From: Maricaulis sp.
Lineage (GTDB): Bacteria; Pseudomonadota; Alphaproteobacteria; Caulobacterales; Maricaulaceae
Assembly: GCF_017642925.1 (NCBI RefSeq)
Contig: NZ_JAEPOL010000010.1
Span: 1 to 64,000 of the forward strand
Reading direction: 5' to 3'
DNA length: 64,000 nucleotides
Shown here: positions 17,221 through 25,129 of the stretch, in pieces
Layout: the number at the start of each line of letters is the position of its first letter
Position numbering within the stretch: the stretch's first letter is position 1
Position numbers and translations under genes: made by a program
Notes under the pieces: model-generated
Seen by the model: only the letters and a program-made list of their open reading frames with translations
Database searches by the model: none
Told to the model about the DNA's origin: nothing

Positions 17221-18453
17221 GTGCGCCGTTTCATTCCGCTTTTCCTGATTGTTGCCCTGCCGCTGATGCTGGTCGGCTGTGTGTCCATGGCCCTGCCCAA
17301 AGTGTCGGCGCGTCATGGCGGCGAGGCTGCGCGTCCGCCGCTCGAGACAGCGGGGCTGACACGGCAGTCCTGGGAGGCGGGGCAGGCGGATTTGCGCGCG
17401 GCCTTCGAGGCCGAGGTCTATGGCGCCTGGCCTGAGGCCGGGCCGGCGCGGGTTCTCGATCACACGGTTGTCGATGCCGCCGCCTATGACGGGGCTGGCC
17501 GCATCGAGGAATACACGCTCGACCTGGCGGGCGCGCAGACCCATCTGGCCACCGTGCTCCCGGTGGCGGCCGACGGGCCGGTGCCGGTGGTGGTGATGCA
17601 GATGTTCTGCGGCAATCACGCGGCGCTCGGCTGGCATGAGGGTGTCAGCGGCCCGGCCACCGACCGTGCGCCGGATTGTGCGCCGTCCGGTTTTGCCAGC
17701 TGGTCGACACGGCAGATTTTCGGCCGCCACATCATGGAGCCGCCGGTCGCCGAGATCCTCGCGCATGGCTATGCGCTGGCCTTCATCTATGCCGGCGATA
17801 TCGTGCCGGACAGCGCTGCAGCGGCCGACGAAGCCCTGGACGAATTGTCGGCGGATGTTCAGACCGGCGCCATCGCCGCCTGGGCCTGGGCCTATTCCCG
17901 CGTCATCGACGTGCTGGAGGCCGACGACCGCTATGACCGGCAGCGCATGGCGGTGTGGGGGCATTCGCGCAACGGCAAGTCGGCCCTGCTGGCCGCCGCC
18001 TTCGATCCGCGCATCGACCTCGTCATCGCACACCAGTCAGGCACCGGCGGTACGACGCTGACCCGCTCGGATGCCGGCGAGAGCGTCGCCCAGATCACCG
18101 AGGCCTATCCCTACTGGTTCAACGACCGTTTCGAAAGCTATGCCGGCCGGGAAGAGGAAATCCCGGTCGATCAGCATCAGCTGATCGGCCTGATGGCGCC
18201 GCGGCCGCTCCTGATCGGCGGGGCCTGGCGGGATCAGTGGTCCGATCCGAACGGCAGCTGGCGCGCGGCGCGCGGCGCCAATCCGGTCTATGCGCTTTAT
18301 GGCTCGGACGGGCTGGAGCAGGATGCGCTGGGGGCGTTCGACCCCGAGGCCGATATCGCCGTCTTCATGCGCCGCGGCCTGCATGGTGTGAATGCCGCCG
18401 ACTGGCGTCATTTCCTCGCCTTTCTCGATGCGCATTTCGGCGCTGGCGAATAG
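17221..18453 (+). CDS. Lipoprotein alpha/beta hydrolase, CE15 glucuronoyl esterase-like
   Basis: 410 residues. A lipoprotein signal with lipobox LVGC puts the acylated Cys at 20. The hydrolase core has GHSRNGKSAL near 246, matching the serine-containing GxSRxGK motif of CE15 glucuronoyl methylesterases. It is followed by the family-like HQSGTGGTTLTRSDAGES segment and a late HGVNAADWRHF region that could give the catalytic His. CE15 enzymes cut lignin-carbohydrate ester links; activity on algal or plant polymers would suit a marine bacterium but is inference. The start is GTG with GAGG ten bases upstream. The gene is convergent with a small lipoprotein gene. Confidence 0.75.
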   Translation: MRRFIPLFLIVALPLMLVGCVSMALPKVSARHGGEAARPPLETAGLTRQSWEAGQADLRAAFEAEVYGAWPEAGPARVLDHTVVDAAAYDGAGRIEEYTLDLAGAQTHLATVLPVAADGPVPVVVMQMFCGNHAALGWHEGVSGPATDRAPDCAPSGFASWSTRQIFGRHIMEPPVAEILAHGYALAFIYAGDIVPDSAAAADEALDELSADVQTGAIAAWAWAYSRVIDVLEADDRYDRQRMAVWGHSRNGKSALLAAAFDPRIDLVIAHQSGTGGTTLTRSDAGESVAQITEAYPYWFNDRFESYAGREEEIPVDQHQLIGLMAPRPLLIGGAWRDQWSDPNGSWRAARGANPVYALYGSDGLEQDALGAFDPEADIAVFMRRGLHGVNAADWRHFLAFLDAHFGAGE

Positions 18454-18500
18454 GCGATGCGGGCGCGCGGACCGGCCACGCGCCCGGTTCATCAAACGAT

Positions 18501-18941
18501 CTAGCAGTCGCGGCCCTGATAGATGCCCATCAGGCTGGTACGGCGCAGTTCGGCGCGGCGCACATTTTCCTCGCGGCGTTCTGCTTCCGCCTGGGCCTGG
18601 GCCTGGGCGTGTCCACCGGCGGCATTGGCCGCAAAGCCAAGGCCCGGAACACGGCCCAGAGCGCCGGAATAGGCGGCTGCGTTGATGGCGGCGCTGGTGC
18701 CGGCGGCCGCGGCGCTGCCGCGGGCTTCCGCGTTTGCAGCCGCCTGCATGTCGGCCCCCATCATCTGGTCCATGCGGCCGATCTCGGCGCTGAGCTGCTC
18801 GCAGCTCATATCGGCATCGCCGGGGCTGTTGACCTGCAGCAGGGCTGTGGCCGGTTCGGAGCTGGATGTGGTGGCACAACCGGCCGCCATGAGCGCCATT
18901 GCGGCCGTCAGGCCAAATGCGGTGATACGGGTTGTCGTCAT
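18501..18941 (-). CDS. Small lipoprotein of unknown function
   Basis: 146 residues. The signal peptide ends in lipobox AAGC, with the lipidated Cys near 22. The mature part has an N-terminal segment with one internal Cys (DMSCEQLSAEIGRMDQMMG), an Ala-rich helical or low-complexity middle, and a charged C-terminal stretch with many Arg and Glu that ends in Cys. I recognise no family. The ATG at 18941 has a strong GGGGAGAGGA site. It is divergent from the EamA transporter. Confidence 0.65.
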   Translation of the reverse strand: MTTTRITAFGLTAAMALMAAGCATTSSSEPATALLQVNSPGDADMSCEQLSAEIGRMDQMMGADMQAAANAEARGSAAAAGTSAAINAAAYSGALGRVPGLGFAANAAGGHAQAQAQAEAERREENVRRAELRRTSLMGIYQGRDC

Positions 18942-19070
18942 AGTCCTCTCCCCTGGGCAAGTAGACGCGCAGGGAGGGTGCCGACGGCGCCCGAGATCAG
19001 CCATCCCCCGTTCGGGGGAGCCAAGGATTTGCGCTTGCCCGCCCGGGCGGCGCAGTCCAAGACAATCGCC

Positions 19071-19985
19071 ATGCGGTTGCGCGATTTCCTGGCCCTGTTT
19101 GCCGTCTGTGTCGTCTGGGGCATCAATTTCGTGGTGGCCAAGTTCTCGGTGACCGGTGCACCGGGCTGGGTCGACGGCTTCGAGGGCGTGCCGCCCTTCT
19201 TTTTCGCCTTCCTGCGCTTTGTTCTTCTCTATGCGGTGCTGGCGCCCTGGCTGCGCCCGATCCCGGCCAAGCTGGGCACGATGATCGCCATCGGCCTGAC
19301 CATGGGGGCGGGCCAGTACGCGCTGATGTTCCTGGGGCTGAAATGGGCCACGCCTTCGGCGATGGCGATCGCCGTGCAAACCGGCGTGCCCTTTGCGACC
19401 ATCCTGTCGGTTCTCTTCCTGAAGGAGAAGGTCGGCCTGCCGCGGATCGCCGGCATTCTCCTGTCCTTTGCCGGTGTGGCGCTGGTGATTGCCAATCCGG
19501 CCGAGCTCGACCTGTCGATCGGTCTGATGATCGGCATCGGTGCGGCCTTCGCCTCGGCGGTCGGCATGATCCTGGTCAAGCAGATGCCGCTGGATTCAAT
19601 CCGCATGCAGGCCTGGATCGGGCTGATCTCGGCGCCGCCGCTGCTGGCGCTGTCGCTGACCTTCGAGACCGGGCAGATGCAGTCGGTCGTCAGCGGCGGC
19701 TGGGCGATCGGCGCGGCCGTCGCCTTCACCGTCCTGCTGGTGAATGTGTTCGGCCATGGCGTCTTCTACAATCTTCTGCAGCGCTATGACGCGACCCTGA
19801 TCGCGCCGCTGACCCTGATGGCACCGCTGATCGGCGTGATCGCGGGGCTCACGGTCACAGGCGATCCGCTCGGCTGGCGCCTGATCGCCGGTGGTGCGCT
19901 GACCCTGCTGGGTGTCGGCATCATCGCCCTGCGCCGGAACCGCAAATTGCCGACCGCCGCACTGGCGCGGGAGAAGACGCTGTGA
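19071..19985 (+). CDS. EamA/DMT family transporter
   Basis: 304 residues with about ten hydrophobic segments in two EamA repeats. The first contains VVWGINFVVAKF and ATPSAMAIAVQTGVPF; the second contains NLLQRYDATLIAPLTLMAPL. The family mostly exports amino acids or other metabolites, and the O-acetylserine/cysteine exporter subgroup is similar. The substrate is not determinable. The ATG at 19071 gives the normal family N-terminus MRLRDFLALFAVCVVWG. The stop overlaps the start of the amidase gene (GTGA), so the two are translationally coupled. Confidence 0.82.
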   Translation: MRLRDFLALFAVCVVWGINFVVAKFSVTGAPGWVDGFEGVPPFFFAFLRFVLLYAVLAPWLRPIPAKLGTMIAIGLTMGAGQYALMFLGLKWATPSAMAIAVQTGVPFATILSVLFLKEKVGLPRIAGILLSFAGVALVIANPAELDLSIGLMIGIGAAFASAVGMILVKQMPLDSIRMQAWIGLISAPPLLALSLTFETGQMQSVVSGGWAIGAAVAFTVLLVNVFGHGVFYNLLQRYDATLIAPLTLMAPLIGVIAGLTVTGDPLGWRLIAGGALTLLGVGIIALRRNRKLPTAALAREKTL

Positions 19986-20647
19986 GCCTGGTTTTCCGGG
20001 ACACGCCGTCGCCCAACTTCAACGACCGCAAGGGCCCGCTCGCCTATATCGTGCTGCACTATACCGGCATGGAGACGGGCGCCGCGGCGCTGGAGCGGAT
20101 GTGCGATCCGCAGGCTCAGGTGTCCGCCCACTACATGGTCGAGGAAGACGGCGCGGTATGCCGGCTCGTGGATGAAACCCGCCGTGCCTGGCATGCCGGG
20201 GTCAGCTATTGGCGCGGCGAGCGCGATCTGAACTCGGCCTCGATCGGCATCGAGATCGTCAATGGCGGGCATGATTTCGGTCTGCCCGGGTTTCCGGCTG
20301 TCCAGATTGCGGCGGTGACCGCCCTGGTGCGGGACATCATGGGACGGCATGGGATTGCGCCGCGCGACGTGATCGGCCATTCCGATATCGCCCCCGGGCG
20401 CAAGATCGATCCGGGCGAGGAATTCCCATGGACACAGCTGGCGGAAGCAGGCTGCGCGCTGGCGCTGCCGCAGGCGCGCATGGCAGGTGAGCCGGACGTG
20501 CTGCTGGAGCGGATCGGTTACGGTCTGGAGCCGGGCCTGCCCGCGGTGGTCGAGGCGTTCCAGCGGCGCTGGAGGCCACACCGGGTCGACGGGCAGCTGG
20601 ACGACGAGACGCGCGATCTCATTGCCCGTGTGGCGTCGGCCGCTTGA
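19982..20647 (+). CDS. N-acetylmuramoyl-L-alanine amidase (AmpD/Amidase_2 type)
   Basis: 221 residues. Amidase_2 core motifs are present: VLHYTGM with the first zinc-binding His, SAHYMVEEDG, AWHAGVSYW and IGHSDIAPGRKIDPG with the later zinc ligands. A C-terminal segment of about 60 residues resembles a peptidoglycan-binding domain (FQRRWRPHRVDGQLDDET). It cleaves the amide between MurNAc or anhydroMurNAc and the stem peptide. No signal peptide is seen, so a cytoplasmic AmpD-like role in cell wall recycling is likely. The GTG start overlaps the transporter stop. Confidence 0.85.
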   Translation: MSLVFRDTPSPNFNDRKGPLAYIVLHYTGMETGAAALERMCDPQAQVSAHYMVEEDGAVCRLVDETRRAWHAGVSYWRGERDLNSASIGIEIVNGGHDFGLPGFPAVQIAAVTALVRDIMGRHGIAPRDVIGHSDIAPGRKIDPGEEFPWTQLAEAGCALALPQARMAGEPDVLLERIGYGLEPGLPAVVEAFQRRWRPHRVDGQLDDETRDLIARVASAA

Positions 20648-20672
20648 CGGGCTGACGCGTTTGACCGATCTA
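20644..20672 (+). promoter_or_regulatory. Candidate rnpB promoter overlapping the amidase stop codon
   Basis: TTGACG (20644-20649), a 17-base spacer and a weak -10 (GATCTA, 20667-20672) lie seven bases before the inferred RNase P RNA 5' end at 20679. The geometry is right and the -35 is close to consensus, but the -10 is poor. The -35 box contains the amidase TGA. Confidence 0.45.
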
Positions 20673-20678
20673 GACCGC

Positions 20679-21065
20679 GATCAGGTGGCCGGGCGGCCGC
20701 GGCGGCAAGTCCGGAAACGGCGCCGTCGAGGAAAGTCCGGGCTCCATGGAGACAAGGTGCCGGATAACGTCCGGCGGGGGTGACCCCAGGGAAAGCGCAG
20801 CAGAGAACAGACCGCCAGGCCTTCGGGCCCGGCAAGGGTGAAACGGTGCGGTAAGAGCGCACCGCCCCGACCGCAAGGAAGGGGGCTAGGCAAGCCCCAC
20901 CTGGAGCAAGACCGAATAGGGATGAGCGCGGCTTGCCGCACATGTGTCTCCGCATGTCATCCGGGTAGGTCGCACCAGGCCGGCCGCAAGGCCGGTCGCA
21001 GATGAATGGTCGCCACCCCGGACTCCGGTCCGGGGGACAGAACCCGGCTTACAGGCCGCCTGATC
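20679..21065 (+). ncRNA. rnpB: RNase P RNA, bacterial type A
   Basis: The conserved P4 strand GAGGAAAGTCCGGGCTCC lies near 20727-20744. The matching 3' region includes ACAGAACCCGGCTTACAGGC near 21037-21056. P1 pairs GATCAGGTGGCC (20679-20690) with GGCCGCCTGATC (21054-21065), which sets both ends. Other typical blocks are GGGTGACCCCAGGG, AAGGGTGAAACGGTGCGGTAAG and GGCAAGCCCCACCTGGAGCA. It is the catalytic RNA that removes tRNA 5' leaders. The gene lies directly after the amidase gene. Confidence 0.95.
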
Positions 21066-21396
21066 CTTCTTTCCTGATTTTCTGCCCCCGCGTGAGCGGG
21101 GGAAGCGGGCCGCAGCAAAGCTGCGGGTCGAAGGGGGCTCTTCTGCAGCCGAAGGCGGAGGAAGGGCGGTCGCGCCGGGTTCCACCATTCCGCCGTGCTT
21201 CGCGCGGCGGCCCCTCCGCCCCTTCGGAGCACCTCCCCCGCCCGGGGCGGTGGAGGAAAGTCGCTTCACGGAACCATCTGTTCCGGATCGGAAACAATCT
21301 CCGAAGTGGCCCCTGTGGGTGGCAATCCCATGTCGCACTCGCCCGGGGGCTGTGGATATTAACTTAATGTTCCGCGTCTGTTCTTGTTTTCCTGTG
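21066..21396. other. Gap between rnpB and the dcw control region
   Basis: It holds a family 2-like repeat (about 21088-21250) and then roughly 145 bases with AT-rich patches (TGGATATTAACTTAATGTTC near 21350) that probably include promoters for the dcw cluster. I could not choose a single promoter. No protein-coding gene is supported. Confidence 0.55.
21088..21250. repeat. Dispersed GC-rich repeat (family 2b)
   Basis: A chain of hairpins: CCCCCGCGTGAGCGGGGG at the left, GCCGCAGCAAAGCTGCGG next, then AGCCGAAGGCGGAGG, GCCGTGCTTCGCGCGGC and a final CCCCGCCCGGGGCGG. The GTGAGCGGGGGAAG opening and the GGTCGAAGGGGG block also occur at 49944-50090. It begins about 20 bases after rnpB and may serve as its transcription end. 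Confidence 0.55.
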
Positions 21397-21413
21397 ATCT
21401 GAATACTTCAGAT
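21397..21413. promoter_or_regulatory. Perfect 7-3-7 inverted repeat upstream of mraZ
   Basis: ATCTGAA-TAC-TTCAGAT is a perfect inverted repeat about 40 bases upstream of the MraZ boxes, in an AT-richer section. It could be an operator for an unidentified dimeric regulator of the dcw cluster. Confidence 0.4.
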
Positions 21414-21454
21414 GGCGTGTTAATCCATGAAAAACGAACCTTTCGTCATTGTTT

Positions 21455-21490
21455 CCCATGCTGTCCCATGTTATCCCATCATTAACCATG
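21455..21490. promoter_or_regulatory. MraZ operator: four phased boxes
   Basis: CCCATG, CCCATG, CCCATC and a degenerate ACCATG recur at exactly 10-bp spacing (the minus strand reads TGGGA/TGGGAT). This is the direct-repeat pattern that MraZ recognises upstream of its own operon. The last box also contains TTAACCAT, a CtrA half-site-like sequence. The array also argues that the mraZ start lies downstream, at 21527. Confidence 0.8.
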
Positions 21491-21526
21491 CAGGGTTCGT
21501 CCGCATGGGCGCAGGGGGTCAAGCGC

Positions 21527-21988
21527 GTGTTTCTGTCGACGACGATCAATGGTGTGGACGCAAAGGGACGGGTTTCCGTGCCGGCGGGTTTCCGTGCCGT
21601 CGTCAAGAACGACCCCGAGGAGAAGATCTACGTGTGGCCCTCGTTCGAAGGCGGGTATCTGGAAGGCGGCGGGCAGGCCCTGCTCGACCGCTATCTGAAC
21701 CTGCTCGAGGAGATGGACCCGTATGACGACGCCCGTGCCGCCTTCGAGCAGACGATCTTCGGCGACACGCGCGGTCTGGCTTTTGACGGTACCGGCCGTG
21801 TCACCCTGCCGAAGGATCTGATCGAGCATGCCGGCCTGGACAGCAAGGCGGCCTTCGTCGGTCTCGGCTCGCGCTTCGAGATCTGGAATCCGGACCGTCT
21901 GGCCGAGCGCAAGGCCAATGCCCGCGACTTCGCGCGCGAGAACAAGAAGTCGCTGCGCCTGCCGCCCCGTACGGGAGGGGGGGCATGA
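21527..21988 (+). CDS. mraZ: MraZ, transcriptional regulator of the dcw operon
   Basis: 153 residues with two SpoVT/AbrB-like halves: [20 protein letters not shown] at the start and [19 protein letters not shown] from about 85. MraZ forms a ring and represses its own operon through phased TGGGA boxes, which are present at 21455-21490. I chose the GTG at 21527 (VFLSTTING) because CAGGGGG lies about nine bases upstream and the operator lies before it; earlier ATGs would put the operator inside the gene. The end overlaps rsmH (ATGA). Confidence 0.92.
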   Translation: MFLSTTINGVDAKGRVSVPAGFRAVVKNDPEEKIYVWPSFEGGYLEGGGQALLDRYLNLLEEMDPYDDARAAFEQTIFGDTRGLAFDGTGRVTLPKDLIEHAGLDSKAAFVGLGSRFEIWNPDRLAERKANARDFARENKKSLRLPPRTGGGA

Positions 21989-22989
21989 CCGGCTCGCCGC
22001 ACATCCCCGTCATGCTGGACGAGGTCCTGCACGCGCTCGAGCCGCGTGACGGTGCGCTCTATATCGATGGCACATTCGGCGCCGGCGGCTATTCGCGGGC
22101 CATCCTGTCGGCGGCCGACTGCCGCCTGATCGGCATCGACCGCGATCCGTCTGTCCGCCCCGCCGCCGAGCATCTCAAGCAGGCGGCCGGTGGCCGTTTT
22201 GCCTTTGTCGAGGCGCCGTTCTCGGCGATGGAAGAGGTGGTGCGCACCAGCGGCGGCTCGCATGTCGACGGCATCGTGCTGGATATCGGCGTGTCGTCCA
22301 TGCAGATCGACCAGGCCGAGCGCGGCTTCTCCTTCCAGAAGGCCGGTCCGCTGGACATGCGCATGGCCGGTTCCGGCCCCACGGCAGCCGATGCGGTCAA
22401 CCTGCTGAGCGAGCAGGAGTTGGCAGACATATTTTATGTTTACGGCGAAGAGCGCCGCTCGCGCCGTGTCGCCAAGTTCATTCTGACCGCCCGCGAAGAG
22501 GCGCCGATCGAGACGACGGACCGGCTGGCCGAAATCGTCTCGCGCGCAACTGGCGGAAAACATTCGAAAATCCATCCTGCGACGCGCGTCTTCCAGGCGC
22601 TGCGCATTTTCGTCAATGACGAGCTGGGTGAACTGGCCCGCGCGCTGGAGGCGTCCGAGCGCCTGCTGGCGCCGCTCGGGCGGCTTGTCGTGGTTACCTT
22701 CCATTCACTGGAGGACCGCATGGTTAAGTCCTTCCTGCGGGCCCGTGCCGGGCTGGCAGGAGGGGGCGGTTCGCGTCATGCGCCAGTCGCCGAAGCAGGC
22801 CCCGAGCCGAGTTTCCGTCTCCTGTATCGCAAGGCCGTCGAGGCCGGCGCGGCGGAGGCTGGTGCCAATCCGCGGGCCCGTTCGGCCAAGCTGCGCGCCG
22901 CCATTCGTACCGATGCACCGGCCGTCACCGACGGTTCGGAACTGTATCGGAGTGTCGTTCCGCTTGCCCGTCTGGAGGCCGCGCTATGA
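21985..22989 (+). CDS. rsmH: 16S rRNA m4C1402 methyltransferase RsmH (MraW)
   Basis: 334 residues. It methylates N4 of C1402 in 16S rRNA using SAM. Family marks are [13 protein letters not shown] at the start, the SAM loop [14 protein letters not shown] near 31, [23 protein letters not shown] near 92-115 and [21 protein letters not shown] near 200. It overlaps mraZ by four bases and ftsL by four, consistent with coupled translation. Confidence 0.95.
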   Translation: MTGSPHIPVMLDEVLHALEPRDGALYIDGTFGAGGYSRAILSAADCRLIGIDRDPSVRPAAEHLKQAAGGRFAFVEAPFSAMEEVVRTSGGSHVDGIVLDIGVSSMQIDQAERGFSFQKAGPLDMRMAGSGPTAADAVNLLSEQELADIFYVYGEERRSRRVAKFILTAREEAPIETTDRLAEIVSRATGGKHSKIHPATRVFQALRIFVNDELGELARALEASERLLAPLGRLVVVTFHSLEDRMVKSFLRARAGLAGGGGSRHAPVAEAGPEPSFRLLYRKAVEAGAAEAGANPRARSAKLRAAIRTDAPAVTDGSELYRSVVPLARLEAAL

Positions 22990-23372
22990 TCCGCACGTTC
23001 AATGCGATCGCGTTCGTCGTCGCCGCGGCGCTGGCAGTGGCACTCTATATCGCGAAAGCCGAGGCGAAGAGCTCGCAGGAGCGGCTGGAAGGCATCCAGG
23101 CGCAACTGGCCGAGGAGCGCCGGCAGATCAATGTGCTCAATGTCGAGATTGCCCACCTGGAAGATCCCGAGCGCCTGCGCGCGCTGGCGCGCCGCTATCT
23201 CGGTTTCGAGCCGCTGGATCCCTCGCGCGAGGTCAATCTGAGCGATCTTCCCCTGCTGGCAGGCGCCGACGAGCGCCGCGACACGCTGCGCTCCGACAGC
23301 CACATCGTGCGCGAGGAGCGTATCGAGGGGCTGGCAATGGCCGAGCCGCGAGAAGTGGGAGGCCCGGACTGA
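22986..23372 (+). CDS. ftsL: Cell division protein FtsL
   Basis: 128 residues in a bitopic layout: a short cytoplasmic N-terminus, a transmembrane helix at about 7-24, then a periplasmic coiled coil ([20 protein letters not shown] through [11 protein letters not shown]) and a polar tail. FtsL joins FtsB and FtsQ and helps activate FtsWI at the septum. Sequence identity in this family is low; position between rsmH and ftsI and topology make the call. The start overlaps rsmH (ATGA) and the stop shares one base with the ftsI start. Confidence 0.88.
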   Translation: MIRTFNAIAFVVAAALAVALYIAKAEAKSSQERLEGIQAQLAEERRQINVLNVEIAHLEDPERLRALARRYLGFEPLDPSREVNLSDLPLLAGADERRDTLRSDSHIVREERIEGLAMAEPREVGGPD

Positions 23373-25129
23373 TGCGCCTCTGGCCGTTCCGCAGGCAGGT
23401 TTCCGCCAAGTCGCGCAGTGTTGCACTGCCGCCGCTGGCCGAGGCTGCGCCGGCGGACATGTCGCGCCTTCTGCGCATCGAAAGCGACGAGACCAAGGCC
23501 CTGGATGCGGCGCGTTCGCGCCTGCGTATCATCGGCATGAGCCTGGGTGTCGGTTTCCTGCTGCTGGCAGGCCGGGCCGTCGATATTGCCGTGATGGGCC
23601 CCGCCGATGCAGCGCCGGTGATCCGCCAGGCTGCGCATGCGGAGACGCGTGGCGATCTGTTCGACCGGACCGGTCAGGTGCTGGCGACCACGCTGCAAAC
23701 CCACTCGCTCTACGCCGACCCAAGCCTGGTGTGGGATGCGCGCGAGACTGCCGAGGCACTGGCGACCGTTTTGCCCGATATCGATGTCGACGCGCTGACC
23801 GAGGAACTTGGCGGCCGCGGCCGTTTTGTCTGGGTGCAGCGCAATCTCACCCCGCGCCAGCGCCAGGCCGTTTTCTCGCTGGGCCTGCCCGGGCTGGGCT
23901 TCCGCATGGAGCCGCGCCGGGTCTATCCGCGCGGCCGGCTCGCTTCGCACATTGTGGGCTATACCGACCGTGACATGGCCGGTCTGGCCGGGGCCGAGCG
24001 CGCTTTCGACAGCGCACTCCTGTCCGGCGACGGGCGCCCGGTGGCGCTGTCGATCGACATGTCCGTCCAGTTCCATGTCGACGAAGTGCTGCGCTCGACC
24101 ATGGCCGAGTTCGAGGCCGAAGCCGCTGTCGGCGTGGTGATGAATGTGCGCACCGGCGAGATCCTCTCCATGGTCTCGCTGCCGGACTATGATCCCAACC
24201 GTCCGACCGATGCGGATGCCGGCGGCCGCCTCAATCGCGCCGCACAGTCGGTCTACGAGATGGGCTCGACCTTCAAGGCATTCACGGTGGCGATGGCGCT
24301 GGAAAACGGAACGGCGACACTGGAAAGCGGCTATGACGCGTCCAATCCGCTGCGCATTGGCGGTCACACCATCCACGACTACCACGCCGAGAACCGCCAG
24401 CTGACCCTGACAGAGATCTTCACCCACTCCTCGAATATCGGTTCCAGCCTGATTGCGCTGGAAGCGGGCGCCGAGGCCCAGCGCGGCTTCCTGGGCGATC
24501 TGCGCCTTCTCGAGCGCGCGCCGATCGAGCTGGCCGAGAGCGCCGATCCGCTGCTGCCGCGCCAATGGGGGCCGACCGAGACGGCGACCATCTCCTACGG
24601 GCACGGTCTGGCCGTCAGCCCGATCGCGACGATTGCGGCTTTTGCGGCCATTGCCAATGACGGCGTCTATGTGCCGCCGACGCTTCTGCCGGTTGCGGCC
24701 GACGAGACGATTGTCGGCGAGCGGGTGATGTCCTCGGAGGCTGCGCGCACGGTGATCGATCTGATGCGCGAGAATGTGACCGATGGCTCGGGCGGCTATG
24801 CCGAGGCGATCGGCTATCGCGTGGCGGGCAAGACCGGCACGGCGGAAAAACCCTCGCGCGGCGGCTATGACCGCAACCGGCTGATCTCCTCCTTCTCGGC
24901 GGTCTTCCCGTCCGACGATCCGCAATATGCAGTTCTGGTGCTGCTGGACGAACCGCACGGCAATGAATCGACCTATGGCTATGCCACGGGTGGATGGACG
25001 GCCGCGCCCGCGGTCGGCGACATTGTCTCCCGTATTGCCCCCATTCTCGGTGTGGAGCGTGCGGAAACCGATCACGGTGAACGCGCGGCCCTGATCCGCG
25101 CCGCCCTCATGCCGGAGATCATCCCGTGA
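23372..25129 (+). CDS. ftsI: Septal peptidoglycan transpeptidase FtsI (PBP3)
   Basis: 585 residues. A cytoplasmic N-terminus, one transmembrane helix (about 52-70), a class B PBP dimerisation domain starting at AETRGDLFDRTGQVLATTLQ, then the transpeptidase domain. The active-site motifs are MGSTFKAF (nucleophile Ser in SxxK, near 299), HSSNIG near 353 and GKTGTAEK near 487. It cross-links septal peptidoglycan with FtsW as partner. The ATG at 23372 overlaps the ftsL TGA by one base. The end overlaps murE (GTGA). Confidence 0.95.
   Translation: MRLWPFRRQVSAKSRSVALPPLAEAAPADMSRLLRIESDETKALDAARSRLRIIGMSLGVGFLLLAGRAVDIAVMGPADAAPVIRQAAHAETRGDLFDRTGQVLATTLQTHSLYADPSLVWDARETAEALATVLPDIDVDALTEELGGRGRFVWVQRNLTPRQRQAVFSLGLPGLGFRMEPRRVYPRGRLASHIVGYTDRDMAGLAGAERAFDSALLSGDGRPVALSIDMSVQFHVDEVLRSTMAEFEAEAAVGVVMNVRTGEILSMVSLPDYDPNRPTDADAGGRLNRAAQSVYEMGSTFKAFTVAMALENGTATLESGYDASNPLRIGGHTIHDYHAENRQLTLTEIFTHSSNIGSSLIALEAGAEAQRGFLGDLRLLERAPIELAESADPLLPRQWGPTETATISYGHGLAVSPIATIAAFAAIANDGVYVPPTLLPVAADETIVGERVMSSEAARTVIDLMRENVTDGSGGYAEAIGYRVAGKTGTAEKPSRGGYDRNRLISSFSAVFPSDDPQYAVLVLLDEPHGNESTYGYATGGWTAAPAVGDIVSRIAPILGVERAETDHGERAALIRAALMPEIIP

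Noticed and set aside
21002-21367. Open frames within and after rnpB
   Set aside because: The region is RNase P RNA plus a GC-rich repeat; the translations are Arg/Pro-rich artefacts.
23195-25075. Long minus-strand open frame opposite ftsI
   Set aside because: Gln/Arg/His-rich shadow of a certain gene, with no family features.
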